A stretch of DNA of 64,000 bases. Source: Leucogyrophana mollusca (lineage: Eukaryota; Basidiomycota; Agaricomycetes; Boletales). Location of the stretch: positions 62,001 to 126,000 of the forward strand of contig MU266385.1 in the NCBI GenBank assembly GCA_021014945.1, read 5' to 3'. The notes under the pieces were generated by a model, which saw only the letters and a program-made list of their open reading frames with translations, did no database searches and was not told where the DNA came from. Within the stretch, counting starts at the first letter, position 1. Every line of letters begins with the position of its first letter. This document shows positions 11,551 to 21,900 of the stretch, one piece after another. A program made the translations under genes and the position numbers.

Positions 11551-12837
11551 ATGAAGCTCTCCTTCTCCCTCGCTAACAAGAATCCAAAGCCAGTCGGCGC
11601 TGCTCCTTCGCTCAAACGCCCAGCTGCATTCTCGTCACTCGAAGACGATGAACCAGTTGACGCTGCGCCTACCCTATCCGAAAGCAAAGCTGTAGCAGTG
11701 AACAAGAAACTACTGGCACAGAATGTCGAGTCCTCAAAAGCTGCAAAGAAACGCATGGAGCAAGAGATGCAGGTAGACTCGACGGTCTACCAGTACGACG
11801 AAGTCTGGGACAGAATGCAGGAAGTAAAGCTGCGGCAGAAGGAGGCGAAAGAGGTGGATGCAAAACAGCGCAAAGTATGTTCTCGGTCTTTGAGTATCAT
11901 CGATTCTCTCACCAACCTCGCTTCAATACTTCAGCCCAAATACATTGAAGGTCTACTGACGTCGGCAGCCACTCGTCGATTAGATCACCTTCGAGCTGAA
12001 GAGAAGATGATACAACGAGAACGAGAAAGCGAAGGCGACGACTTTAAAGACAAGGAGGCCTTCGTCACCCAGGCGTACAAAGATCAAATGGCCGAAGTGC
12101 GAAGGGCTGAGCAAGAAGAGAAGGAAAGGGAAGGTCTGTACACTGCCACCATACCCCTCACCGAGCGATGTAGCTCACTGATACCCGCAGAACAAGAGAA
12201 GAAGAAGCGGAAGGGAACTTCATCCACAGGAATGGCCCACTTTTATCGCAAGCTACTAGAGGATTCTGAGCAGCAGCATGAAGAAGCCGTCGCTGCGACA
12301 TCAACGCAAAGTAAACCGATCATTGGACCACAAGGCCCAACGACGAACCTGACCATTACGAAGCCACCTGAATTCACACCAAAATCCGATGCAGAACTCG
12401 CACGGCAGGCGCGTGAACAGGGCAAGGAGGTGGAGCTTAACGATGACAACCAAATTGTGGATAAGCGTGAGCTTCTTTCTGCCGGCCTGAACCTTTCCGC
12501 TCCAAATACGCGACGTCTTGGATTACAAAGTTCGTCGAAGAAATCTACAGAAGGCGCGAGCGAGGTCGTGGCACATCGGGCTGTGGGGACTGCTGCGAGT
12601 AGGAAGGAGATAAACGAACGCCGGGCGAGAGAAATCCGCCAGCAGATGGAAGACGAGCGTGTGCGATTGGCCGAACAGAAGGAGAGGGAAGATAACGACG
12701 CTGTGCAGCGGACAGTACTGAAGCGAAATACCCAAGACGATGTTCAAAGTGCGCGCGAGCGTTACCTAGAGAGGAAGCGCCGGAAACTGGAGGAGGCTTC
12801 TTTGGCAATGGATAGCAGTCCAGCGGAACCGTCGTGA
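11551..12837 (+). CDS. NSRP1/CCDC55-like nuclear speckle splicing regulator
   Basis: Three exons (11551-11874, 11935-12133, 12191-12837) give 389 residues. The N-terminus begins MKLSFSL, and the central part has the family signature PKYIEGLL, a charged coiled coil rich in Glu/Arg/Lys, and DKEAFVTQAYKDQM. In animals NSRP1 is a nuclear speckle protein that affects alternative splicing; a role in fungal splicing is inferred. Both introns (60 and 57 nt) are multiples of three without stops, so retained forms stay in frame. The start is the ATG at 11551 because the conserved region begins there. Confidence 0.85.
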   Translation: MKLSFSLANKNPKPVGAAPSLKRPAAFSSLEDDEPVDAAPTLSESKAVAVNKKLLAQNVESSKAAKKRMEQEMQVDSTVYQYDEVWDRMQEVKLRQKEAKEVDAKQRKVCSRSLSIIDSLTNLASILQPKYIEGLLTSAATRRLDHLRAEEKMIQRERESEGDDFKDKEAFVTQAYKDQMAEVRRAEQEEKEREGLYTATIPLTERCSSLIPAEQEKKKRKGTSSTGMAHFYRKLLEDSEQQHEEAVAATSTQSKPIIGPQGPTTNLTITKPPEFTPKSDAELARQAREQGKEVELNDDNQIVDKRELLSAGLNLSAPNTRRLGLQSSSKKSTEGASEVVAHRAVGTAASRKEINERRAREIRQQMEDERVRLAEQKEREDNDAVQRTVLKRNTQDDVQSARERYLERKRRKLEEASLAMDSSPAEPS

Positions 12838-12962
12838 AACTGTGGTAGTGACAATACTTGTATGCTAAGTTGGTGCTACTATGTGAGCGGGAAGCTTATT
12901 ACTAATATTAAGTTTCGACACCAGTCTATAGTCCCAGGATTCCATCGGACACATGTACATTC

Positions 12963-14186
12963 CTATTGGCATGTGGCACGCGGTAGCTCACTGCGAGGGG
13001 AGGCGTACACGGCAGGTCCTTTTTCCATCGATGACACCAGGCGTCGGAATTCCTTTAAAACCGATGCTGCGGAAGGCCGTTTGTCGGGATTGTCACTTAG
13101 CATGGGCCTCGTGAGATGAACAAGCTCTGGAATGTGATAATCGGCGAGCTGCGACAGTATCAGTATGGGTGTGCAAAAAGGAAAAGAACAAACAAACTTT
13201 ACAAGCCCTGAGAATCAGGATTCCTAGGGCCCATATATCGACCTTGTATGGATCACTCGACTGGCCACGCTCGAATTCTGGCGGAAGTTCAGTTCCTCTG
13301 GAGAAGCAGATGTGAGGATCCGGGATGCCATTATAGGAGCGGCTGAGCTCATAATCGATACAGGCATAATTCCCTTTATAGTCTGTGAGAAAGTTATGTA
13401 GCGAAATGTCGAAGTGAACGAGTTGGTGTCTGTGCATGAACACCACGTGCTAATGGCGATCGTTTGAAGTAGATTTAAAGGCTAGTCGAGGTCTGAACAA
13501 GGGAAGGGCTCACCTCTATGCATTGCTCCAGTGCTCGAAGAAATTGTCGTCGACAGCACGGAATCTCAGCGAATAGGTGGGGAGACCATTCTTCCATGAC
13601 AACAAAACTGATATCATCCTGAGGCGCATCGATTATATCGAGGATTGCTTTGGAGAAATTAGTCGCGCCTCAATAGCCAAGAAAGGGGCCAGCACTCACG
13701 AATGCAGTGATTCATGGGATCACACCGTACGGAGGGAGCTGAGAGATACCGAACAATATTGATCTCGCGGCTGCGAATATGCATGGCTTTCACCATCACC
13801 TTGACCCCGTCACGACAGCGGGTGGCTCTGAACAGGTTTTCTCGCTGGAAATCATCAGTCACGCATTAAATCGGTAAACTTGTGGATAAACCGACCAATC
13901 CGGCGTCCTTACAGAGCGCATTATCGTCACGGCCAGCACACGCACGGCTGTAACCTGACAGGTATCCATCCACTCGTTGGCATTCGACACCAACATAGTG
14001 CCGCTGGTAATAATCCTTCACGTCGCGAACGGTATCGAGACGAAAGCCTCTAAGTTCAATGAAGTGTCGATGGGTTGTCCAATCAGGAGCTACTCGTGCA
14101 TTGACTTCGTCGTCATCAAAGGAAGAAACCGAAGAGGATGCGTTGGATGACAAGGAATCGCGGTCCCACTCACTGGAAGACGACAT
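12963..14186 (-). CDS. Protein kinase of a basidiomycete-expanded family
   Basis: Four exons are secure: 13700-13844, 13514-13647, 13198-13449 and 12963-13148. They carry the kinase fold in order: VMVKAM (ATP-site lysine), REINIVRYL (paired glutamate), DDISFVVMEEW (hinge), LVHFDISLHN (catalytic loop, with HFD for HRD), CIDYE (metal aspartate, DYE in place of DFG), ELPPEF and DIWALGILIL. Exon 1 carries a Ser/Asp-rich start and a HFIELRGFRL stretch. Its 3' border is uncertain: the strong GTAAGG donor near 13912 is out of phase, and a GTGGAT donor giving exon 13974-14186 restores the frame (309 residues in total). The catalytic aspartates are present, so activity is likely; substrate and pathway are unknown. 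Confidence 0.75.
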
Positions 14187-15006
14187 AACAAAGGAACAAG
14201 AAGAGGGGTTCCGAGGGAACCGCAGAGATAGATGCCGCATGAAATACCCACAGTGAACAACGCCAGAGAGCTCCGACTAGGGAATCCGTTGCTGAAAAGG
14301 GAGCTACGAGCGTGAAGTAAAGAATGCACGGTGACCGCGGCTGTAGCTTGACAGCTCATCACATCCATTACGGGTCCATGTCCGCGATGTGGTGAACGAG
14401 GATCGGATGGTGGTCATCGACAACAGTCAAACGACAGGAAAAATGTGCCTTTCCTAGGAAAGATTCGGAACCGGTAATTGCACACGTTACGGGTGAGGTC
14501 AAGGATGTCCATAAGCACGCAGAATTGAGTTAACACAAGGTCGATTTCGAGGAAGAATCTTCTCAGGCCCAAGCGGGAGGTGAGATATTTAGACACGAAT
14601 TCGTCAAAGGTAATTAACTGAGCTAGCGGGAAGCCAGATCATTTCCCTTTGGCGTCGCAACGAGGTCATAATTGGCAGTTTTTTCTGTTCTGTCCTCGCT
14701 CCTTCTGAGCGGTCCAAGTCCCGAGGCCGGGGGCCACTGAGGGCCACTCCATCAAACAGGAAAATTTTGACAATATTAGAACGAGAGCCGATTGACACGG
14801 AGACCACGAGCCAAGAGCAATGTGAGGGAATAATCGACGAGTTTGAACTGAGCGAATCGAAGGAGATTGTCAGTGAGAGTGGGTGCACTGTTTTGGGACA
14901 TATGGCGGTGTACCTGTGTGGCCTCGGGCGTTTGTTTGTTCGGCGGAGGAATTTTCCTGCTTTGGTCCTTGGACATCACCTGTCACTTGAACCAACTGAC
15001 GATTCA
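14187..15006. other. Divergent intergenic region between kinase and RRM gene (820 bp)
   Basis: It holds the upstream regions of two divergent genes. The longest frames on either strand lack motifs and do not join into a convincing gene. If the kinase has an additional 5' exon it would lie here. Confidence 0.55.
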
Positions 15007-15686
15007 ATGGAGGGAGGCACAAAGGGTAAGAAGACGATATTTGTTGGAGGAATAGGCGAGGACGTGGATGAAAGCATTATCTACGAGAATTTCTCAACTT
15101 TTGGTACGTGCTGTCGTTGATGGCTCTGTCTTTCATACATTTATAGGATCGCACAGGGGATATAATTGAAGTACAATTACCTTCGGCTGCAACAAACCCA
15201 GCTCTACAAGCAGGTATCATGCATTCAGATATCCATCTCCCAGTAGTTCTCACACGCTCCAGAGTCAAAACATCGGGGCTTCGCCTTTGTGACCTATGCA
15301 TCGCCCGCAGACGCTCAAGATGCGATCGACAACATGGACCTCAATGAATTAAAAGGGAGGGTATTGAAAGTGAATATAGCCAGACCTATGAAGGGGGGGA
15401 TGCAACCCGGTGCGGGAAACAGAGCTGGTCTGTCATTTATATTGAAAATTACGCGATTGGCTGCGTCTAAAGTCTTTTATGATCAGTATGGGAATCGGAG
15501 GAGTGGCTACAGCAATATGCAAAGCCATTGGCTCAAAGTGGGGGTCAGTACCAACATGGCGTGTGTGTACATTCTCTCGATTGATTGTCCGATTTAGGTG
15601 TACAAGGGCGCACAGCCCAACGCAGCGGCTCACAGAATCCGGAAGAAGCTGCTAACGAGGAGGATGAGGGTGAAATGGAAGAGTAA
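15007..15686 (+). CDS. Small RRM protein resembling the RRM of cyclophilin E (CYP33)
   Basis: Five exons (15007-15103, 15157-15213, 15263-15427, 15487-15543, 15598-15686) encode 154 residues. One RNA-recognition motif fills the N-terminal half: KTIFVGGIGEDVD is RNP2, and KHRGFAFVTYASPADA is RNP1. The wording is closest to the RRM of PPIE/CYP33, including AIDNMDLNELKGR and VNIARPMKGG. No cyclophilin domain follows. The tail has a WESEEWLQQY segment and then acidic, Gln/Ser-rich sequence. It probably binds RNA in the nucleus; function is inferred from the domain only. Confidence 0.86.
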
Positions 15687-15971
15687 CCCACGATTTGGCA
15701 GTAGGGGCCTTCAGCATCCCAGATGCGATCCCACGGCAGAGTTGGACTTACTCCTTCATTTCTCATCCGTTGCACAGTATGGGGTTACACTCACATGCGG
15801 ACGTGTAATCAACCAGGATAGTGCAAGGCACTTGGGGACGGTGGCATCGACTTCCGCCCTCTGCACAATTCGCCGCGGTTTAGGTTGCCGTTTATTGGCA
15901 AAATAGTCGAATTGCATGGGGTAAATTACAAATGCAACATTTTACAGGGGAACTGCTCTGAGATGTACTGT

Positions 15972-16818
15972 CTAAAACTCCTTAGTTTGATTGATATCTG
16001 ACTCCTCGAATTGTGCCCGGGCACGTTTGATGTCTTCTTGCATGAACAACAGTTCTTCCATGCGGGCCAGTTTTTTCGCATCTGCCGGTCTTGACAATGC
16101 TCGCCGAAGGTCTTCAATCGACAGCCGCGTTTTCCGCTGTGGGCCACCAGCGGTTTGGCACTACATCGCGACAGGATAGTATTGCAAGTGAATATCACGA
16201 GAGCTATGAGCATGGGAGAGCTCGAAGACGCCGAGGCACGTACAACGTCGGCAATAAACTCCACCAGAATCTCTTCCATCACATTCACAGTATCGTTAGC
16301 AGGGTTCCGGTCGTCTCCGAAACCGTACAACAGATTCTTCACTGCAGATTTAACCTTGTGAGGACTCGAAGCACAAATAGCCCTGCAAACTCACGCTCTT
16401 TTGAGAACAGGCCTTTATAATTGGCCTGTTTTCGCCCTCGCCCCGTGGCACCTCCGCTGGCAGCGGCTTGAGTGGTTTCCCGCACGTAAGAGGGAGTGTA
16501 TGATGTGAATGTTGTCGTTCTAGGAGTGGCTACATTTGGTGTTGACGTGGCGGGAGTCGTGGGTGGTACGACAGTTTGTACGGTTGGTCGTGGAGCCTGT
16601 TGGGCAGCCTGTGCGGCTTGTGGCTGCGGCATATAGCTATATGGATAGGGCCATGCACCATACCCAGTTACGCCTGACGCATATGCGCCTTGGTATGTAG
16701 GATATGCGCCTGGTGTTTGTGGGTGACCGTAGGCTCCTGGAGTTCCTGGGTGATACGCAGCATACGGATATGTAGTTGATCCAGGATGTTGGCCTGGCTG
16801 GTAATGTGAATAGGACAT
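15972..16818 (-). CDS. taf13: TFIID subunit TAF13 with a long N-terminal extension
   Basis: Three exons (16395-16818, 16244-16341, 15972-16160) encode 236 residues. TAF13 pairs with TAF11 through a histone fold inside TFIID at RNA polymerase II promoters. The fold starts near residue 140 with LFSKELKNLLYGFGDDRNP and continues through ILVEFIADV, a QRKTRLSIEDLRRAL helix, and ARMEELLFMQEDIKRAR. Before it lie about 140 residues rich in Tyr, Pro, Gly, Gln and Ala with repeats of the type PGAY; yeast and human proteins are much shorter there. The chosen ATG at 16818 has a good context; an in-frame ATG at 16869 would add 17 residues. It is tail-to-tail with the RRM gene. Confidence 0.92.
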
Positions 16819-17026
16819 AGTGGTAATCAAAGACAAGGATGCCGCTGCCGCAACCGAATGGGTACACACCCCCTTTCAGTTCAATACCTAATATGGACGA
16901 CATCATCCTCGACCATGGTCAAACAGCCGTGAACGCGTGAGCTTTGAACAGTCCATATGTACTGAGCATACAATACACATGCCTACAATATGCGAGGAAG
17001 ATATTCGGGAAGGAGTGCACAATAAA

Positions 17027-18841
17027 TTAAAATTCTGTCGCATCCTCTGTGCCCCTTCCGAGATTCTGCGCGCTCTCCATCATCACGCGAATCTTCTGCC
17101 ACTCAATTTCGATGACGTTTCGTTGATCCAACCAATCCATAACTTTATCCGGATCTTTGAGGTCTTTGGGTGGTTTCGCGCCACCAAAGTAAGCTGTCTT
17201 TATGAATGCCTTGTCCTTATTGCGCACGGCATCGATTTCATTCAGTAGCGATTTGTAAAGAGAGTACTGGAGCCAAGGTTCAGTCGACGATGAGCGCAAG
17301 ATTGGAGATTTGGATTAGTACCGACCTCCCAGTGGTTGAATGCATGAAAGACCCTCGTTCTTGCGGCACAGAAGCGTCCGAGATGGAACTCCCTGACAGA
17401 ACTGGAACTTTCTCCATCGGAGTCTGATGAATTCGAGTCTGAATTCTCCTCATCAGAAACGTCCTCAGGCTAGGCACCAAGCGATGGTAAGTGTCGCTAA
17501 TCAGTAAGAGTTTGGGGGCGCACCTCAAAGTCAAGTCTGTTGTAAGGGATTCCGCTTACCCTCCCGAGTAGAGTTGAAACCCTGCCACCCAGGTGACAAG
17601 CGTCACACTGGGGGACACTGAAGTCCAGATACACCAGCTCAAATTCTGGATATATTTCTAATGGTTTCTTGAAACTTGGTCTCCAAACTGAAGACGTAAC
17701 CATAGAGTCTCTTATGCCCGATAGCTTGCGACGAGTGATCTGGAGAGGCACAGAAAAATACTCTTCGACTGATAGCCAATGAGTAGTTGTCGTCATCGCA
17801 GTGAACGGAGTCGGCATACCTCTAAGCATCTGTTCCATAAAAGTGCGACGTTCGAATTTTGGACGCACTGCCATGTGGACGAACAGCTGACAGATTATCT
17901 TGAATTGATGAGTTAGGTCCTGGTGTGTGCTCATGCTATAGGCCACAGGCAGCTGTGTCGCCTGGGGTCCGTTCTCGTCGTCCTCCACAATGAAGCTCTC
18001 TTCGTCTTGAGATTGTGGTTCCTCAGACCCGGATGACGAGTCGTCTTCACTGCGATGCGGCCTTGCCCCATCGAATGGAGTGACATTAGACCCCTCGCTT
18101 TCTGAAGCGTCAGATGGCTCTGATTCAGCCTGACCGCGTTTTCTTCCTTCAGGATCGTGAGCGAGATCCAGGATTGGTCAGGACGACAGGGCAGATATCA
18201 CTGACTCTTGAGTTTCTCAAGATTTTTCTGGTATGGTGTCTCCTTGCCTCTTGCGCGTAGACGCGACTCAATAATGTCTGATGAGGTATGTCATGCAAGA
18301 TCAACGCAGGTGGGCGTCACTGCTCACGATTTTCGTCAATATCATCTGCGATATCGTCGACTTCTGGGCTGGACGGTCTGACACCTTTCACGAACCTTGA
18401 ACGACGGGGTCGAGTATCTTCTTCAGATTCAACTATTCGCCTAGCCTTGCCCTTCTTCGACTTGCTTCGCGCGAGCGTCTTATTTGAGTCTGAATCAGCA
18501 TCGAGGATGCTCGCAACGGATAAACTGGCAGTGTCCAGCTCTTTCCTACGTTTCTTCACCTTGGGCCGGCGTGGCGATTGCTCCTCGTCGCTGAGAACTA
18601 TAACTTTGGACTCGAAGTGGATAGCACCAACATCGCTATCCGCACCACCGTCACTTGACGAATTACCTGAAGAGCTTGGGGTTAAAGCGCGCTTTCGTCG
18701 TTTGGTTTGGCTGCTGGACTGCTTGGCTGGAGATGAGTGGGGAGAAGATTGCAGGTATCCCGTCAAAGTTCCCTGTTTGAATTTCTTCGGCGAAGCAGAT
18801 TCCTTCGCCTTACGAGGCATGCCTTGTGGCTGTTGTGGCAA
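17027..18841 (-). CDS. DUF4211-domain nuclear protein
   Basis: Five exons (18328-18841, 18206-18277, 17524-18146, 17326-17469, 17027-17266) encode 530 residues. The N-terminal 200 residues are basic and Ser-rich with nuclear-localisation-type clusters such as KRRKR and KVKKRRK. A second low-complexity acidic stretch precedes the conserved C-terminal region, which contains HQFKIICQLFVHMAV, a CDACH cysteine cluster, GIPYNRLDFE, FHAFNHWEYSLY and a final helical segment. The DUF4211 domain is common in fungi; its biochemical role is not established. Near residue 24 the sequence QGTLTGYL resembles a PCNA-interacting motif but lacks the second aromatic residue. The gene is divergent, 156 bp from the zinc-finger giant at 18998. 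Confidence 0.85.
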
Positions 18842-18997
18842 TGAGGCAAACCCACCCCCGCGTCGCGTACTAAGTCGCGCGGGTGCTGACTAATTAGCCA
18901 TATCCAGCTTTCAAGCCAAAGCCTTGCGCTCCAGAGTCCAGTCGTACTTACGCGCCTAATATTCCTTACCAGTATCGTATGCTCTGAATCGCTTTTG

Positions 18998-21900
18998 ATG
19001 ATGAGTTCCCCGTCTCAAGGGTCTCTCGAGGCCCCACCACTTCTTCGGGTAGACACTGAATCATTGTCTGGCCATGATACTCGCCCGATTGAAGCTCGCT
19101 CATTAGCTGCGTTGATTCAATCCCCATCATCAACGCCGTCGCCCTCATTCCACATTCCACTCTCCCCTGGTACAGACAGAACTTCGCCTTCTGTCCCTGC
19201 CGCAAAGTTACTCCCTTCTCAAAACGGTAGTCGTGCCCTAGACGAGTTGCGCAAACTGGTCGCGCACTTGCTGGACCAACTTCAGAACAGAGAGAAGCCT
19301 CCTTCTGTGTTCGACACTTTCAACGTCCATATCCCGCGACCTAACGAGAGAGGTCTAGGACAGGTAGTAGGAGCGTTTAGGGAGGTGGTGAAACCCAAGG
19401 GTGCTGTACGCGGCCCACAGGTGCCCGTATATCAACTCCAGAAGGAGGATAATGAAGATGACTATGGAAACGAAAACGCGTTTTCGACCGAGGCTACGTT
19501 CGACTTAATGATCCAAATGAAAGATGTCCTCCAGATCTCAGTTGCGCAAGGCTGGCAAATTTTTGATGAAGGGTAATGCGAGGCGATTGTCTCGTGCAAC
19601 AAGAACTAATTCTGTGTGTAGCACCGCAGGACTGGGAATTGATAGTAGTCATGGATCCTTGAACATCAAGTCGTCTTCGCCGTTTAATTTGCGGTCATCG
19701 ATGCGAAGGGCCAGCGTTACCAGCAGAAGGTCGAGGTCTCCTTCGCCTGCATCCCGACGCCGCACGCAAGGCTCTGAATTATTATCTCAGTGCATATCTA
19801 TCCTTTCGTCTATCGTCAGTGAAGACTGTCGGTACCAGATAGCTTCTCCTAGGCCCTCGAAACCGCCGAATGCATTGCAATCCGTGACTCTGGATGTTGC
19901 CCAATGTCTCATTCACCTTCATCGTGGGGAACCATCTGTTATTTCCCGTTTATGTTTCGCTGTCATCCCTGCGTTCGGGACATTCCCTCGTGAAATGCAG
20001 CCCCGGTTGTTAGCGTTCTTCGAAAACGTACTATTGAGAGGTGTATGCGAAGACCTAAATCGCGTGCGAGGACAAGGCATGGTCTCTCACTCAATATCAA
20101 CCGCTAGCAAAGGTGCGTTTATGTTATCTCCAATATTATAAGAGCTCACGATATTCGCAGAAGAAAACTTTGTCATCCGCAATACACCTTTTGTATCCAT
20201 TCAAGTGGACGAGGTGCCAGACGACATGCACTCCGCTGGCGAGGACAACTCCGCGTGGCGTCCATGGACAGTGCTCTCAAAATTTAAAAACCCCAACCTC
20301 CGGTCGACTAACGCTCCCCTCCAGCCGTTGTCCGTCTACTACTTGTCTTCAACTCCTATCTTGGCTGCAGTACTGGAGAATACTGGGGTTTCATCCTTAT
20401 CCTTGACCGCTCTATACAGTCTTGTTCGGTTGGTCACTGCACTCATTGAGTTGAAGAAGGATGCCTACTTGGACATACTGGAGATCGTGGCATACCATAC
20501 TCCCAATACCAGGCGCACGGCTCTCTCTCTCCTATTTACCCATTGGACAGGAGCCATCGGTCATCCCATCATCAGCAAAGCATTACCTGTTTTCAGTTAC
20601 TTTGATAGACCCGGTGCAGAAGGCACTGTTCGTCGTCAAGGCCAGCCAGTCGAGAATATACTTGGACACCAATTCGTGCCCTGGAAGTTTCAGCGCCCTT
20701 CCAGGCCGGCAGCTCTCGAAGGTGCTACTCTACGTAATTGTCGCTCATGTTCTACCACTATCGATGGCTTCGGTCTCCTCTGTCCAGGCTGTATGTGCGC
20801 GGTGCACTTCGATTGCTACGATTACCCCGAAGGCAACGTTCTCTCACAGTATGCTATGGTCTCTGATTCAAACATCCAGAAGGTGGCTGTTCATCGTTTT
20901 AGCTTTGTTCCCTCACCCCGACGGGACTCCGAAGCATATTTGGTGGAAAGAGAGCACCATTTATTCAGACTCGTCAACATCTTTACGCTGCCCCTCTGTT
21001 TCTTCTGTCGCATCCCGATCTGGGGATGCCAAGCTCTACACTGCACATCATGCAGGTGCTTCGCTCATCTGGCCTGTGTCAGTGACGCGGTCTCTCCCAC
21101 CCTCTCGCACTGTCACTCCTCCTCACTCGATTCTAGCCATATAACTGTTTCTTTGTCTACTGTGCGCCATTCATTCGCCGATTATTATGGGGATATCTTC
21201 CTCTCATCGGACGACCTCGGAAAACGGACGTATGAAGAAATTTCGGTATCTTTCGCTATACTCTGGACACAGCTCCAAATCTTTAGCAACGGGCTGGCCA
21301 TGGGTTCAATCGTAATCGAGCCGGAAACGGTCGACGGTCAGGAGAAGGACGCGAACGGTTTCGAGTTACAATACCTGGTTCAGCTGTACGAGGCCTACCT
21401 TTCATCCGGGAAATTACCTGTATCCTCGACCATGGGGGAATACCTTCACGAAAATTTGCTGCATCCATCTACCCACTCCATCATGTTTGACTGGTCCACT
21501 TTAGCGTACATATCTTCAGTCGTCAAGTCACCCTACGAGGCACGGGAACCAACATTCAGCAATTCGTCCGATTTACTCAATGTGGCATCCTCCGGCACTT
21601 CTTCCCAAAGCGGTGGTGACGATGCTTGTCATCCGTTCGAAATTGTCTCATTGTCTCATATGCGCGATGCGCTCGGCTATGAGTTCAATTTGTTTTCCGA
21701 TCCTGCCGCTCGCTACTGCCTGTCTCATCTGCACAAACTCGGGTTCTTCAGACGCATCGATGGGGAGCCCTTTATATTGCAAAAGCCGGATAGTTTTGAC
21801 CAGCTGTGCGAATTTCCTCTCCCGCTCGGATTCGACTTATCCGCTGATGTCGAAACACTGGTGTCCGCTATTGAGGCTTGCCTTTCTGACATCGATCTCT

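Noticed and set aside
14767..15120. Longer N-terminus for the RRM protein
   Set aside because: The added sequence is not RRM-like and is Cys/Leu-rich noise; the domain starts right after the ATG at 15007.
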